64,000 nt of DNA from Hypoxylon rubiginosum (Eukaryota > Ascomycota > Sordariomycetes > Xylariales > Hypoxylaceae): positions 186,001 through 250,000 of the forward strand of contig CADCXA010000027.1 of NCBI GenBank assembly GCA_902806565.1, in the 5' to 3' direction. The notes beneath the pieces are model-generated. The model saw nothing but the letters and a program-made list of their open reading frames with translations, was not told where the DNA came from and did not search any database. The position numbers and the translations under genes are program-made. Shown here piece by piece: positions 55,274 through 64,000 of the stretch; the first letter of the stretch is position 1, and each line of letters starts with the position of its first letter.

Positions 55274-57673
55274 TCATAGCAAGCGGAACTCCCGAGTCTT
55301 AGAGTGAAGGTCTTCTGGGCTGATGCTCTCGATGGCCTGGCCATCCATCTTACCATATATGAAAGCTTCGCCGACGAACTCGTAATAATCGGGCTGCTCC
55401 CCGGCATCGGGTTTACGGCGCTTGATACCATGATTGGAGCTTGGATCGGCAAGCACCCAGGGGCGAATGATACAGGGAACACTACAACCAAAGAGTATGC
55501 AAATCAGGTCGCCCCTCTCCGTCCGCGGGGGCCCGATGCCAACCAAGGTTTCGCCTTGGTGACCATTTTCATCCATCGCCTCGAGCACCACGCGATTCCA
55601 AGTAACAGCTTGCACCCGCTTGATGTAATCGTTCATGATACCGGACGAGCGTTGCTCGAGAATAACCTTTGTGGCGATATGCCCGTTCGGGGTGTCGTGC
55701 ACCAGACATCGAAGGCAAGCTCGGTGGTACCAGCTCGGCGGCGGCCTGCCGTCCGGGCCGCGGTCGGCGACTAAAGTCCGCCAGACTTGATCCGGAACCG
55801 AATGGTATTCGACCTTGCCTTCGGCGCGAGACCACCCTAGTCTTTCGAGCGCTACCTGGGGGATGATACCGTCTGGGATGGGGTCCGTCTTCCAAGATAC
55901 AGCGCCAAGAACGAAGCCTTTAACATAGATGGAGGGGTCGCGATCATTGAGATCATGGTGCCCCTCGATGGGGGATATGGGCGAGTTGGTAGCCGGCGTG
56001 TCAGGCAGTCTTGTCGAGCTTAAGCTAGAACTTCTGCTCGACAGAGACTCGGGCGAAAAACTGTGTGATGGCTCCTCCGTATTACCGGATTTTGAGCTGT
56101 CTCTACGTTCGAGAGCTGTTTCCGTGGCTACATGTGTTGAGGCAGAACCATCACCAAGCACAGGTGAACCTGATAAGCCCGTTGGTTCTGACGCCTCCAT
56201 TCCGAAGCGTACCTCCGGCCATTTGCCGCGAGAGGCGTTGTAAAATTTGGCATCAGGAAGGCCGACGAAACTGTCGCCATTCTTGCGACCGTTCAGTGCT
56301 TCGCCCGGTTGGCCATACGGCGAATCAGGGACAGTCTTGATCCATGACGGGAGCTCCCCTGACGATCCATTTATTAACGCTGGGTTCTGTTTTTCGGGCA
56401 AGGCCCATTGGCGACATATGATATCTAGTGATTTGCTACTCGCAACCACATAACGGACAAAGTTGGTGTAAACGGTGAGAAGGTCATGCCCATAATTAGA
56501 TGTCAGTGGTGGTACGTCCATTCCAGCAGGCGCCATACCAGGAGCAAACTTGGGAAACGTGTCCTTGGCAATGTTGAGGAAGGCATACACCGTATCTCGT
56601 GGGTCAGTGGTCTCGAAGGTCGGTAATGATGACACTAACGTCTCAAGAGTCTTCGCGGGCTCGAAGAGGCTCCTGTCGGCGGCTCTGAAAAAGGTGTTGC
56701 TTAATACATCGACCAATATCTTAGCGCCGAGCGGCCTCAACTCCGTGATTGCGTAATAATCCCCGGGCCTGTCGGAAAGCAGCATGCGGATCTTGTGGAA
56801 GTTCAAATCGAAAATACTAATGGCATCGGAGAAGTCCCTCCAGTCCACCTGTTTAGAGCCGCAACGGATCGTAGCCTCCTTGGCCAGAGCAAGTTCTTGT
56901 ATGACCCAACGCCGTGAAAACCAGCTGGATCTCATGAGGAAGAGAAGGTCGCTCCAGTTATCGGCCTCTTCCTTTCGGATTAGAGCATCGATATCATAGG
57001 CGCTGACAACCTGGCTAATGAAGTCCATTGCCCTGTCAGTACGGCCACCTCTGTCAGCTGAGCCTAACCAGACGCAGACGTCAGCGGCACAGGAATAAAT
57101 TTTCGCCATGCCGGGGACTTGAGCTCCTTTCTCAGCTTCACTTTCCTGATCTATACATATCCCATCAACCCATAAGAGAATCGCCTCGTCCTTATCGCGT
57201 AGATGCCTTAATGCTTCGTATAGGTTGTCTTTAACATTGAGGCGCGAGGCAACGCTAACTGTTGCGTCACTCATGTAATCCGTGTTTCCAGCTGTCATAA
57301 TGGGCTGGGAGCTAATGAAAATCGGATTGCCGACTGTGCTTTCGCCCCAGTGATACGAAAGTGCCGTGTATGCATAGAGGTGAAGTTGATCAATGGGGAT
57401 CGTGACAAGTGCTGCTCTTAGATCTGCCTCGGGATCCTGACTGGGCTCTAACACCATAAGACGCGCTTGATCTTTCGTGACAATATCATATTGATACCAT
57501 GCCGTTTTCAATTCGCAGGCAGCGTTGCGCATCGTGTCTCGAACATTTTGCTTATTTCGACGAGGTGAAGGTACTCTATATTCTAACGTATTCCTCTTCT
57601 CTCCTGTGGGCGTGGAGCGTTTGCATAATTTCGTCTTGGTCAGGATGGAAGTGCCGGCGTTCACTAGCGACAT
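55274..57673 (-). CDS. HET-domain (heterokaryon incompatibility) protein
   Basis: Single-exon gene of 799 aa. The HET domain spans about residues 90-270, with its three conserved blocks in order: YTALSYHWGE, LLWVDGICIDQES...MAKIYSCAADVCVWLG, and SSWFSRRWVIQELALAKEATIRCG. The typical post-domain block TDPRDTVYAFLNIAKD follows near 355. HET proteins trigger incompatibility or cell-death responses when unlike fungal cells fuse, and the domain has a TIR-like fold. The C-terminal half carries a Ser-rich segment and a conserved-looking end rather than WD or ankyrin repeats. The frame is open throughout with no sign of decay, unlike its two neighbours on the same strand. The specific partner or ligand cannot be inferred. 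Confidence 0.92.
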   Translation of the reverse strand: MSLVNAGTSILTKTKLCKRSTPTGEKRNTLEYRVPSPRRNKQNVRDTMRNAACELKTAWYQYDIVTKDQARLMVLEPSQDPEADLRAALVTIPIDQLHLYAYTALSYHWGESTVGNPIFISSQPIMTAGNTDYMSDATVSVASRLNVKDNLYEALRHLRDKDEAILLWVDGICIDQESEAEKGAQVPGMAKIYSCAADVCVWLGSADRGGRTDRAMDFISQVVSAYDIDALIRKEEADNWSDLLFLMRSSWFSRRWVIQELALAKEATIRCGSKQVDWRDFSDAISIFDLNFHKIRMLLSDRPGDYYAITELRPLGAKILVDVLSNTFFRAADRSLFEPAKTLETLVSSLPTFETTDPRDTVYAFLNIAKDTFPKFAPGMAPAGMDVPPLTSNYGHDLLTVYTNFVRYVVASSKSLDIICRQWALPEKQNPALINGSSGELPSWIKTVPDSPYGQPGEALNGRKNGDSFVGLPDAKFYNASRGKWPEVRFGMEASEPTGLSGSPVLGDGSASTHVATETALERRDSSKSGNTEEPSHSFSPESLSSRSSSLSSTRLPDTPATNSPISPIEGHHDLNDRDPSIYVKGFVLGAVSWKTDPIPDGIIPQVALERLGWSRAEGKVEYHSVPDQVWRTLVADRGPDGRPPPSWYHRACLRCLVHDTPNGHIATKVILEQRSSGIMNDYIKRVQAVTWNRVVLEAMDENGHQGETLVGIGPPRTERGDLICILFGCSVPCIIRPWVLADPSSNHGIKRRKPDAGEQPDYYEFVGEAFIYGKMDGQAIESISPEDLHSKTREFRLL

Positions 57674-58965
57674 GCTTTCCCCCGAATAGATGTAGTTCGT
57701 TCTGCGTTTTGCGTTTTGCGACTCATATACCGTCCTAAATCTCTTCTCCCGGGTGGCTTCTGATATTGAAAATGAACCGACTCGCAGAATGCTCCGATGA
57801 ACTTAAAAGGTTGGAAGGATGAGGTACGTGCGGAATTTGTATGCTACTCCGGTCTACCTCACCGAAAATGACTGGTAAAAGGGGGACTCTTGGGCTAGGG
57901 GGGTGTTGCTCCATTATACTATACACGGACGATGAGGCCTCATCCTGATGCTAGGTTCTTTCGATCCCTTACGAATGAGAGATCCCAAAAGTGAGGTGGC
58001 ATTTCACCTTGAGTCAACTGGTCATCCGCGCAAGCTCTGTCGTATTTTCGAGGCGACATGTCATTGCAAGGGTCCCTTCTAACCAACATCTAGGGAACCA
58101 TTGCTTACCTTGTGGCAAAAGTTTGAGACACTCAGATAAACAGCATCATGGAGTGTTGGTTGTGAGTAAGAGACTGGCATATTAGTGGTGAGCAACAGCT
58201 GCCGCCGCGGTCGCCTCACATCTATTGGCATACCTCCTTGATCTTTAATAATACCTACCTGGCTGAGGTTGGGTGTGCGTAACTAGGACAAGGTGCGTTG
58301 GTCATATGGATTGCCGTATTAGATAATGTCTTGTGTAGAAGAGGGAATGGGGGCAATGCGGATGGAAGAATCGCGACGATTCCACAGTTATTAATGATGT
58401 TTGTAGGGATGAAGTTGATCAGATTACGCAATCGTAGGGCGGCTGGACGGATGCCTTGCGCTGCGGACAGCCTGCGGACAGCCTGCGGACAGCTGAGGTT
58501 TTTACACCTGAGACCCCTGTTCTACTAGGGGCTTGCTTACGTACCTAAGTACCTATTTCACCAGGAGAGCGCATTAAGTGAGCATGATGTATAAGCAGGT
58601 CAGCTGGTTGCTATTTTTATTTGAATTATATATTGTTGTTAGGAGGATGTAGGTATGGTAGAGCTTAGTTAAAACATTAAGCAATTCGCAGTAACGTTAG
58701 CAGTGATGTTTAGTGGTGGAGGGTTGCAGGTGATTTCAGTGGCTATAGCGGTCTTGGGGGATTTACAATTTACAATCTCTTTACAATAGTGGCAATGCGC
58801 TCTATATTTATCGATGGCTAGGTCTATACCAGCACAACAGTTTTCATCTTACTCCTTAACCACTTTCTGCCCTCCTCGCCACTCTTAGCGTATTCAGCCC
58901 ATTCCGCTTTTATCAGGCCGAGGAAATGAGATTTGCCAACCAAGTGCCGACAGGTGTGAGGAATT
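57674..58965. other. Intergenic region between two HET genes
   Basis: 1.3 kb without a convincing gene. Contains an 11-bp tandem repeat (CTGCGGACAGC, about 58461-58492). Confidence 0.5.
58461..58492. repeat. Tandem repeat, 11-bp unit CTGCGGACAGC x2.9
   Basis: Nearly three direct copies, the last truncated before TGAGG. Confidence 0.85.
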
Positions 58966-60732
58966 TCAAGATCTGAGGCCTGTTCTGGTATTTCTCTTAA
59001 CACATCTATGCGTCTTTAGTCTTCCAATCTCACCCACATCTAACAGAACCCTCCAGAGAGCTTCAAGCCTAGCGATAGAGGGGGAAAATACGGAGTCTTT
59101 CCAAGCATATTGCTCAGGTAAGACCTCGCAAAGTGCCTCCCAGCAGCCGTGGAACCACTCCGGCCCATCTGCTTTGACCCATGGACTTAGAAACACAATC
59201 TTGTCGCGCGTCATAGATTTGCCCATTATCCTTTTTCGATCCAGGGGCATGCAAGCGCTGTCTCCTACATCTATCGCGGTTGATCCGGTCCAAACCCTTT
59301 TCCCTAGCATGTCCAAACGAGTGTTGGAGCTGATGTTAGAGTAGATTTTGGGGAGATGCGACCAATCGATCACCCAAGATGGCATATTGCAGTCTTCGTA
59401 ATTCCAGTCAATCCCGCCAGCTAAAAGATGTGTGTTAACATCTCCTGCCATGATCATGGCCAACGTTGTCTCCGTCAAGACTTGTTGGCAAGGCTTCCCA
59501 TAATCTGGAAAGATGGATGGGTTGCCAAACCAGGGGTCCAGCTTTACTAACTCTGCCTTCGCAGCAACCTCATTAGCATCTGCTTCGGTGATGGGTTCAT
59601 CCGAAACGAGATTCAGAATGCCAAATATCTTGTCCCGAGGTTCTGTCGCCAACGAGCCTATCGTATCGACCAAAACGTCCTTCAATGTCCTCTTCTTAAT
59701 TCGCCTCGTTTGATCGATCATTCTAAGCAGTCTTGAGCCTCACAAATAAGCATCTCGAACCTTGCCATAAGAGATTGTCTCAAAATACAAACGCTTCTCC
59801 ACACTCAAGAATATCTCCTCTTTCTCATATTGATCAGCGAACATGTCCATCAACTGGCGCCAGCTGAAGAATTCACCGTCAAAGTAAATGGTTAAATTCT
59901 TAGCGAATGCCAGTTCCTGTATGATCCAGACTCGTCTCCAATAGGGGTGGCATAATGATTTTACCACCCTCGTGTGGCCGTCTAAGTTTTTCTTCTGAAG
60001 CCGCCAATATATACCTCCGCTTCTTCGGAAGTCCTCTTCTGTCATACCAGTCTGAAACCTAAAGTCTAAGACTGAACTCCGTTCTCTCCGTCTATCATCA
60101 TCAAACGCACCAGTAACCGAGTCCCAGTAATCCACGAGGTCTAAGAATGTACTCCGTCTTTCATCATTGAGCGCGCCAGGCCATGAGTCCCAGGGATCAC
60201 GCATGATGTTATCCGAAATCAAGCCTAGATGGTCAAGGGCTGCCGATGCCAGCGAGGACGCCCAATGAATCTGAGATTCGAGACCTGGTAGTCTAGTTGC
60301 TCTTCCCAAGACACCGACAACTCTGGATGCGTGATGATAGATCTCTCCCATTAGCTTCACTTGGTCGCTCTTCTCCTTGTTGTCGTCTTGGTTGATGCAT
60401 ATTGAATCAATCCACAAGTATTGGCTAGAAAGAACATCTAAACATTCTTTGGCGCTGGCGGTGATATTTAAAGTATGCGAATTGCCGATGAGGATCTTGC
60501 TGCTTCTTTCTGCTTCCCCCCACATATAAGAAACGGCAGTGTAGTGTGGAGCTCTGCTCAACTCGACGGTGACGATCTTGTAGATGCTCTTCTGCTGCTG
60601 CAAGAAAGAGAAGAATCCCTGGGGAAATTCGCCCCTGTACTCCAAGAGACGTATACAACCCTCAGGTAGAGCCTCTGAGTATACGTACGGGCTCCGTGGT
60701 GGAGGCGCTGGTTTCCTGCTCCAGAAGCACAT
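58966..60732 (-). pseudogene. Second HET-domain gene, interrupted by an in-frame TGA
   Basis: From the ATG at 60732 the frame encodes 330 aa with HET blocks YTAVSYMWGE, LWIDSICINQDD and PYWRRVWIIQELAFAKNLT, then stops at TGA 59742-59740. The same frame resumes at once and runs 260 codons to 58966, containing the expected continuation GSLATEPRDKIFGIL and a Trp-rich C-terminal region. The two parts are therefore one HET gene of about 588 codons split by a nonsense codon. A spliced rescue is conceivable: GTGAGG overlaps the stop, and acceptors at 21 or 54 bases downstream keep frame, but the first is too short for an intron and the second ends in GAG. I favour pseudogene, with an unusual intron as the alternative. 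Confidence 0.8.
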
Positions 60733-61079
60733 CTTGCTATTGGACTAGAAGATAGAAGACAATTCTCGTCAGTCTGGCGGTGAGAAATAAACGACACGAA
60801 ACCATTAAGTCATTATCTCCTAGAAAGGAGGGAGGGAGAGAGTTAATCATTATATGTAGCTAAGCCTAGGCGGGTCGTGGGTCGCGCGCCACCTAGGAAA
60901 GCCGCATCGGTTACGGTTGCATTTTACCTAGAGCCTGCTTTTATTGCCTGACCTTTAGGAGGGCTATGTGTTAGGAGGGTAAGGCAGATTTATTTCTTAG
61001 TAAACTTTTGGAGGACCCCAACCCTCTAGTTTGGCTCAGTTCCTGGTTGGTTATCGAGAAGCGCTTCCTAGCCCGCCAC
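60733..61079. other. Intergenic region between HET pseudogene and NACHT gene
   Basis: 347 bp, no features seen beyond the short spacing between two same-strand genes. Confidence 0.5.
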
Positions 61080-63745
61080 TTAGAGACGGTCATGTACCTT
61101 AACTTCAAGCAGTGTCAGTTTCCCGCCCTTGTAGTCTCTGATTTCCGTGTCCGCCCCGAAGTGCAAGAGCAACTCGACCAGTTCACTATCGTTCTCGGCA
61201 GCTGCCAGATGCAAAGCAGGCATCAGATGATCGTCGACTATGTTGACGTCGGCTCCCGCCTCCAGGAGTAGCTGCGCCGCGGGGACGTGGCCGCGCCATA
61301 CGGCGCCGTGCAGTGCTGTACCGCCGTAGCGGTTTCCCGGGAGGTCGAGATCTACACCGGATTTGATCAGCTGCTCGACAACGTCGGTTAGCCCAAACGT
61401 GGCTGCATAATAGAGGCCCGTGGCGTGGCGTGGATAGAAGTCCCAGTAGGCAAACTCGTCGGCGTTGATAGCTTGGACCCACGACATGAACAGTTTCCGA
61501 TTTTCGATTTCCGAGAAGAGCTGCATAACGGAGGCTGTGAGATCCTTGTTCGGTATAGCCGCTCTGTAGTAGTAAGGCCAAGAGATAGCCGCGTGCCTGA
61601 GAAGAGGGTGCTTCTCTATTCTCTCGAGATACTCTTTTGAGGACCTCGAAGGTCCTTGTTGGAAATGGGCAAAGGAGATGTAGGCCATGCAAGACTGGAA
61701 AAGGGCTGCGTTAGAGCCGTTTACAGTCAAAGCAAAGCTGCTCGCCATCTGGCTGTGCCGAGTTTCAGGCGAAAGAAGATAGTCCTTGACAGACATGTGG
61801 GCAATAGTAACATAGCCTAGCTCTGTGATGCTTATCAGGCCGCTAACTAAGCTCAATATGTCGCTTGGGTCATGTAGAAGCGATTCTTCGTCTAGATAGT
61901 CCATATCCACCTCTATCGCAATTGCTGTGTGCAGTTCCTTCAATGTTAAGGGTGTCACAGCAAAGGATACCCAAAGTAGGACCCTTCGTGCGAACTCTCT
62001 GTCTGCCGTAGAAATGCGTGCCAATATTCGGTCGTATGTCTCATGGAGGTCATGAGGTAACTGGCTTAGACTCTGGCGGATGGCTTTGACCGTACGAAGC
62101 TTACTGAGAGTATCTAATTGGCATTGCACCCAGCGGAACCTACGATCATTAATATAATATGTGGCAGAAGAACATAGCCACTTACATTCCCGATGCTTGA
62201 GCCTGCATTGACTTGGATATGTCGCTCTTCACATCGTCATTTAGCCATTGCAGGCTAGGATCTGTCTGTAACCTGAAATCGGTATACTTTGCAATATCTC
62301 CATCAACCTCGGTGACCTGATCCTCGATACGTATATTGTGCCTACTAGGTTCTGACGTATCTCCTGCTCCTCGCGGCTCGTTACGAGGAAACTGATGTTT
62401 CCCATTGTGTCGTGTACATGCCGAAAGAAATCCAAAGATTCTACTCGATCTTCAATCTCATCTAGAGCGTCTATAAGAACGATGACGTGATGCTTGCGTG
62501 AGATAAGCTCTAGTGCCTCGAGGAGGAAAGGAACTTGAGGCTCTCGACTGCGCCCAGCATCTGTACTTGAGGAGAAAGTGTCTTCTATCAGACTATGAAT
62601 GGTGCCGCCTTTCCGAAGGATTTGGCAGATTATGCTCCCGAGAAGATTAGTTAGGTTCTGGCTTTTGCTATTGCGAAAATCGCAGTAGAAATATGCTATT
62701 GTTGGACGTCGTACTTCGTCTTGTTCAGCCCAGAGGATTAGGTGTCTGATAACATTAGACCTGTTGGATAATGTCAGCCATAACCGAGGAAGCATAATAT
62801 TGCCTCGAGTATACTCACAGTAGCGTAGTCTTTCCCGATCCCGCTATGTCTGCTGTTAGTCTGTCGTGGGCGGAGCTGCACAGGTGGCTATAAAGACTTA
62901 CGGAATCCACTAAGCCAGAGATTTCGCCCGGGCTGATCCCTCCAGTCTTGGAACTCGGTCGACTTTAGGAACCACTGACCAGTACCATCATGACACCGGT
63001 GTACAGCGGAATTGTACGACTCCCAAGGATCGATCGATGATAGCCACTTGAGTATTCGTTCTTGTGCCTGGTCTACTTTCGTTAGCTCTGATCATATGCC
63101 GACTTCGGGTACGTTATCTCACTCATATTTTGAATCGTCCATTGTGAAGTGAGGTCTGCTAAAGTACGGTCGATGTTACCGACGTCGTTTGCCATAGAGG
63201 ATGACGTTTTACTTAGTTCGAGAAGTAGAGCTCTACAGATGAAGTCAGTTGAAAATTGTGCATATAGAATCAAATCTCTAAACCTACACTTCATCCGCGG
63301 ATATGGCCAAGTTCAAGGTTGCCTTTGACCGTGCTAATCGTTCAAGGATAGGTGTAACCTCCCTCTCGGTTAGGGTCCATGATACAGCCTGTATGACCGC
63401 GCGAAATTTGTTCCCTGGTTGCTTGCTGAACTTCGCCGACAATATTTCTTCCAGGGCACGTAAGTCGTCCGAACAGAGCACCAGCGGCCCCTTATTGGTC
63501 TGACTTTGAGCGAGAACCTTTAATGCGGAATGCTGGCCGTGGTGTTCTCTTGGTTTTTCATCATCAATGGCTAGCTGGAAAAGAGCTTCAAGAACCCCCC
63601 TGAGCGCGCTCACTTCGTCTTGAACCTTGGAAAGAACCCATGGCCTGTCCTTTAGGATCTCGTATGCATTGTAACAAATGTGTAGGACTGCATTGCAGGC
63701 CTGAAGCAGTGCAATGGAAGATACTGTGATGCTAAGAGGATCCAT
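61080..63745 (-). pseudogene. NACHT-ankyrin (NLR-like, STAND) gene with a one-base frameshift
   Basis: Six exons: 63745-63288, 63232-63123, 63072-62902, 62849-62819, 62760-62186 and 62139-61080. The N-terminus (MDPLSITVSSIALLQ) is the fungal STAND N-terminal domain. Exons 3-4 give RNLWLSGF and the P-loop IAGSGKTTLL; exon 5 has the NACHT Walker B IVLIDALDEIED and sensor FLVTSREEQ; exon 6 has the post-NACHT helical part (FRWVQCQLDTL) and C-terminal ankyrin repeats (TALHGAVWRGHVPAAQLLLEAGADVN and a following repeat). Summed exon lengths are one base short of frame: the conserved reading shifts in exon 5 near 62340-62355, after REEQEIRQNL. The length would be about 800 aa. It could be a natural null allele or a sequencing error. 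Such proteins sense ligands and trigger fungal cell death. Confidence 0.82.
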
Positions 63746-64000
63746 AAATACCTATAGAGTACTGATGTGGTGATGTACATAATTGTCAAGGAACAAGGAA
63801 TGTAGTCTAAAATGTAGATGTAGTGGATGTAGTGGATATTTGATCTCCATCAGCCACCGCTCCCCTCTCCTAGAGTAACCTAAATGACATGGTAGGTGGT
63901 ACTGCATGCTATAGCGGGCTGGGAAGCTTACATTTTTACGAAAACTGCTGTCCTATGAAGATGCAGCTTAGATGTAAGAAATCCGACAGGTCATTTCCGA
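63746..64000. other. Window end, upstream of the NACHT gene
   Basis: 255 bp with no feature except short GATGTAGTG repeats near 63816-63835. Presumed promoter of the NACHT gene. Confidence 0.4.

Overview
The window is nuclear DNA of a filamentous ascomycete (Pezizomycotina). The marks are short spliceosomal introns (about 46-115 bp, up to about 230) with GT donors and CTRAY-like branch sites, Zn2Cys6 regulators, HET and NACHT-ankyrin genes, and a transposon with an extreme RIP-like AT bias. The pyr4-type OMP decarboxylase with its acidic insert and the N-terminally anchored P450 suggest Sordariomycetes; this is inference. I resolved about 35 introns by hand from splice signals, reading phase and family conservation.

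Layout. 1-4.3 kb: 3' part of dynactin p150Glued (+), converging on SRP19/Sec65 (-). 5.4-7.1 kb: a membrane-anchored cytochrome P450 (+). 8.9-10.1 kb: phosphatidylinositol synthase (-), then a 3.5 kb gene-free stretch. 13.6-14.7 kb: OMP decarboxylase (+). 16.1-18.6 kb: Zn2Cys6 regulator (+), then 3 kb without a gene. 21.6-23.3 kb: six-exon CCCH zinc-finger protein (+). 24.4-26.6 kb: a 2.2 kb terminal-inverted-repeat element whose interior is about 98% A+T. 27.0-28.0 kb: secreted CE1 acetyl xylan esterase (+). 28.5-30.3 kb: UPC2-like Zn2Cys6 gene (-) with an unresolved intron. 31.0-32.6 kb: ORC5 (+). 33.1-35.5 kb: glycogen branching enzyme (-). 36.7-38.6 kb: mitochondrial ClpX-like AAA+ protein (+). 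39.5-40.4 kb: cytochrome c oxidase subunit V (-). 42.1-48.8 kb: Mus7/Mms22-like repair protein (+). 49.2-52.3 kb: mitochondrial Msp1-like AAA protein (+). 52.9-54.1 kb: C2H2 zinc-finger protein (+).

The last 9 kb is accessory and entirely on the minus strand: an intact HET-domain gene, a second HET gene interrupted by an in-frame TGA, and a NACHT-ankyrin (NLR-like) gene carrying a one-base frameshift. These are non-self-recognition families, and two of the three look broken.

The left and middle parts are mostly conserved single-copy housekeeping genes (transport, lipid and pyrimidine synthesis, replication, repair, respiration, glycogen) with no evident pathway clustering. The most unusual item is the TIR element: 70-bp arms that differ only by C/T transitions enclose about 2 kb almost devoid of G and C, and the few cytosines left sit mostly before T.
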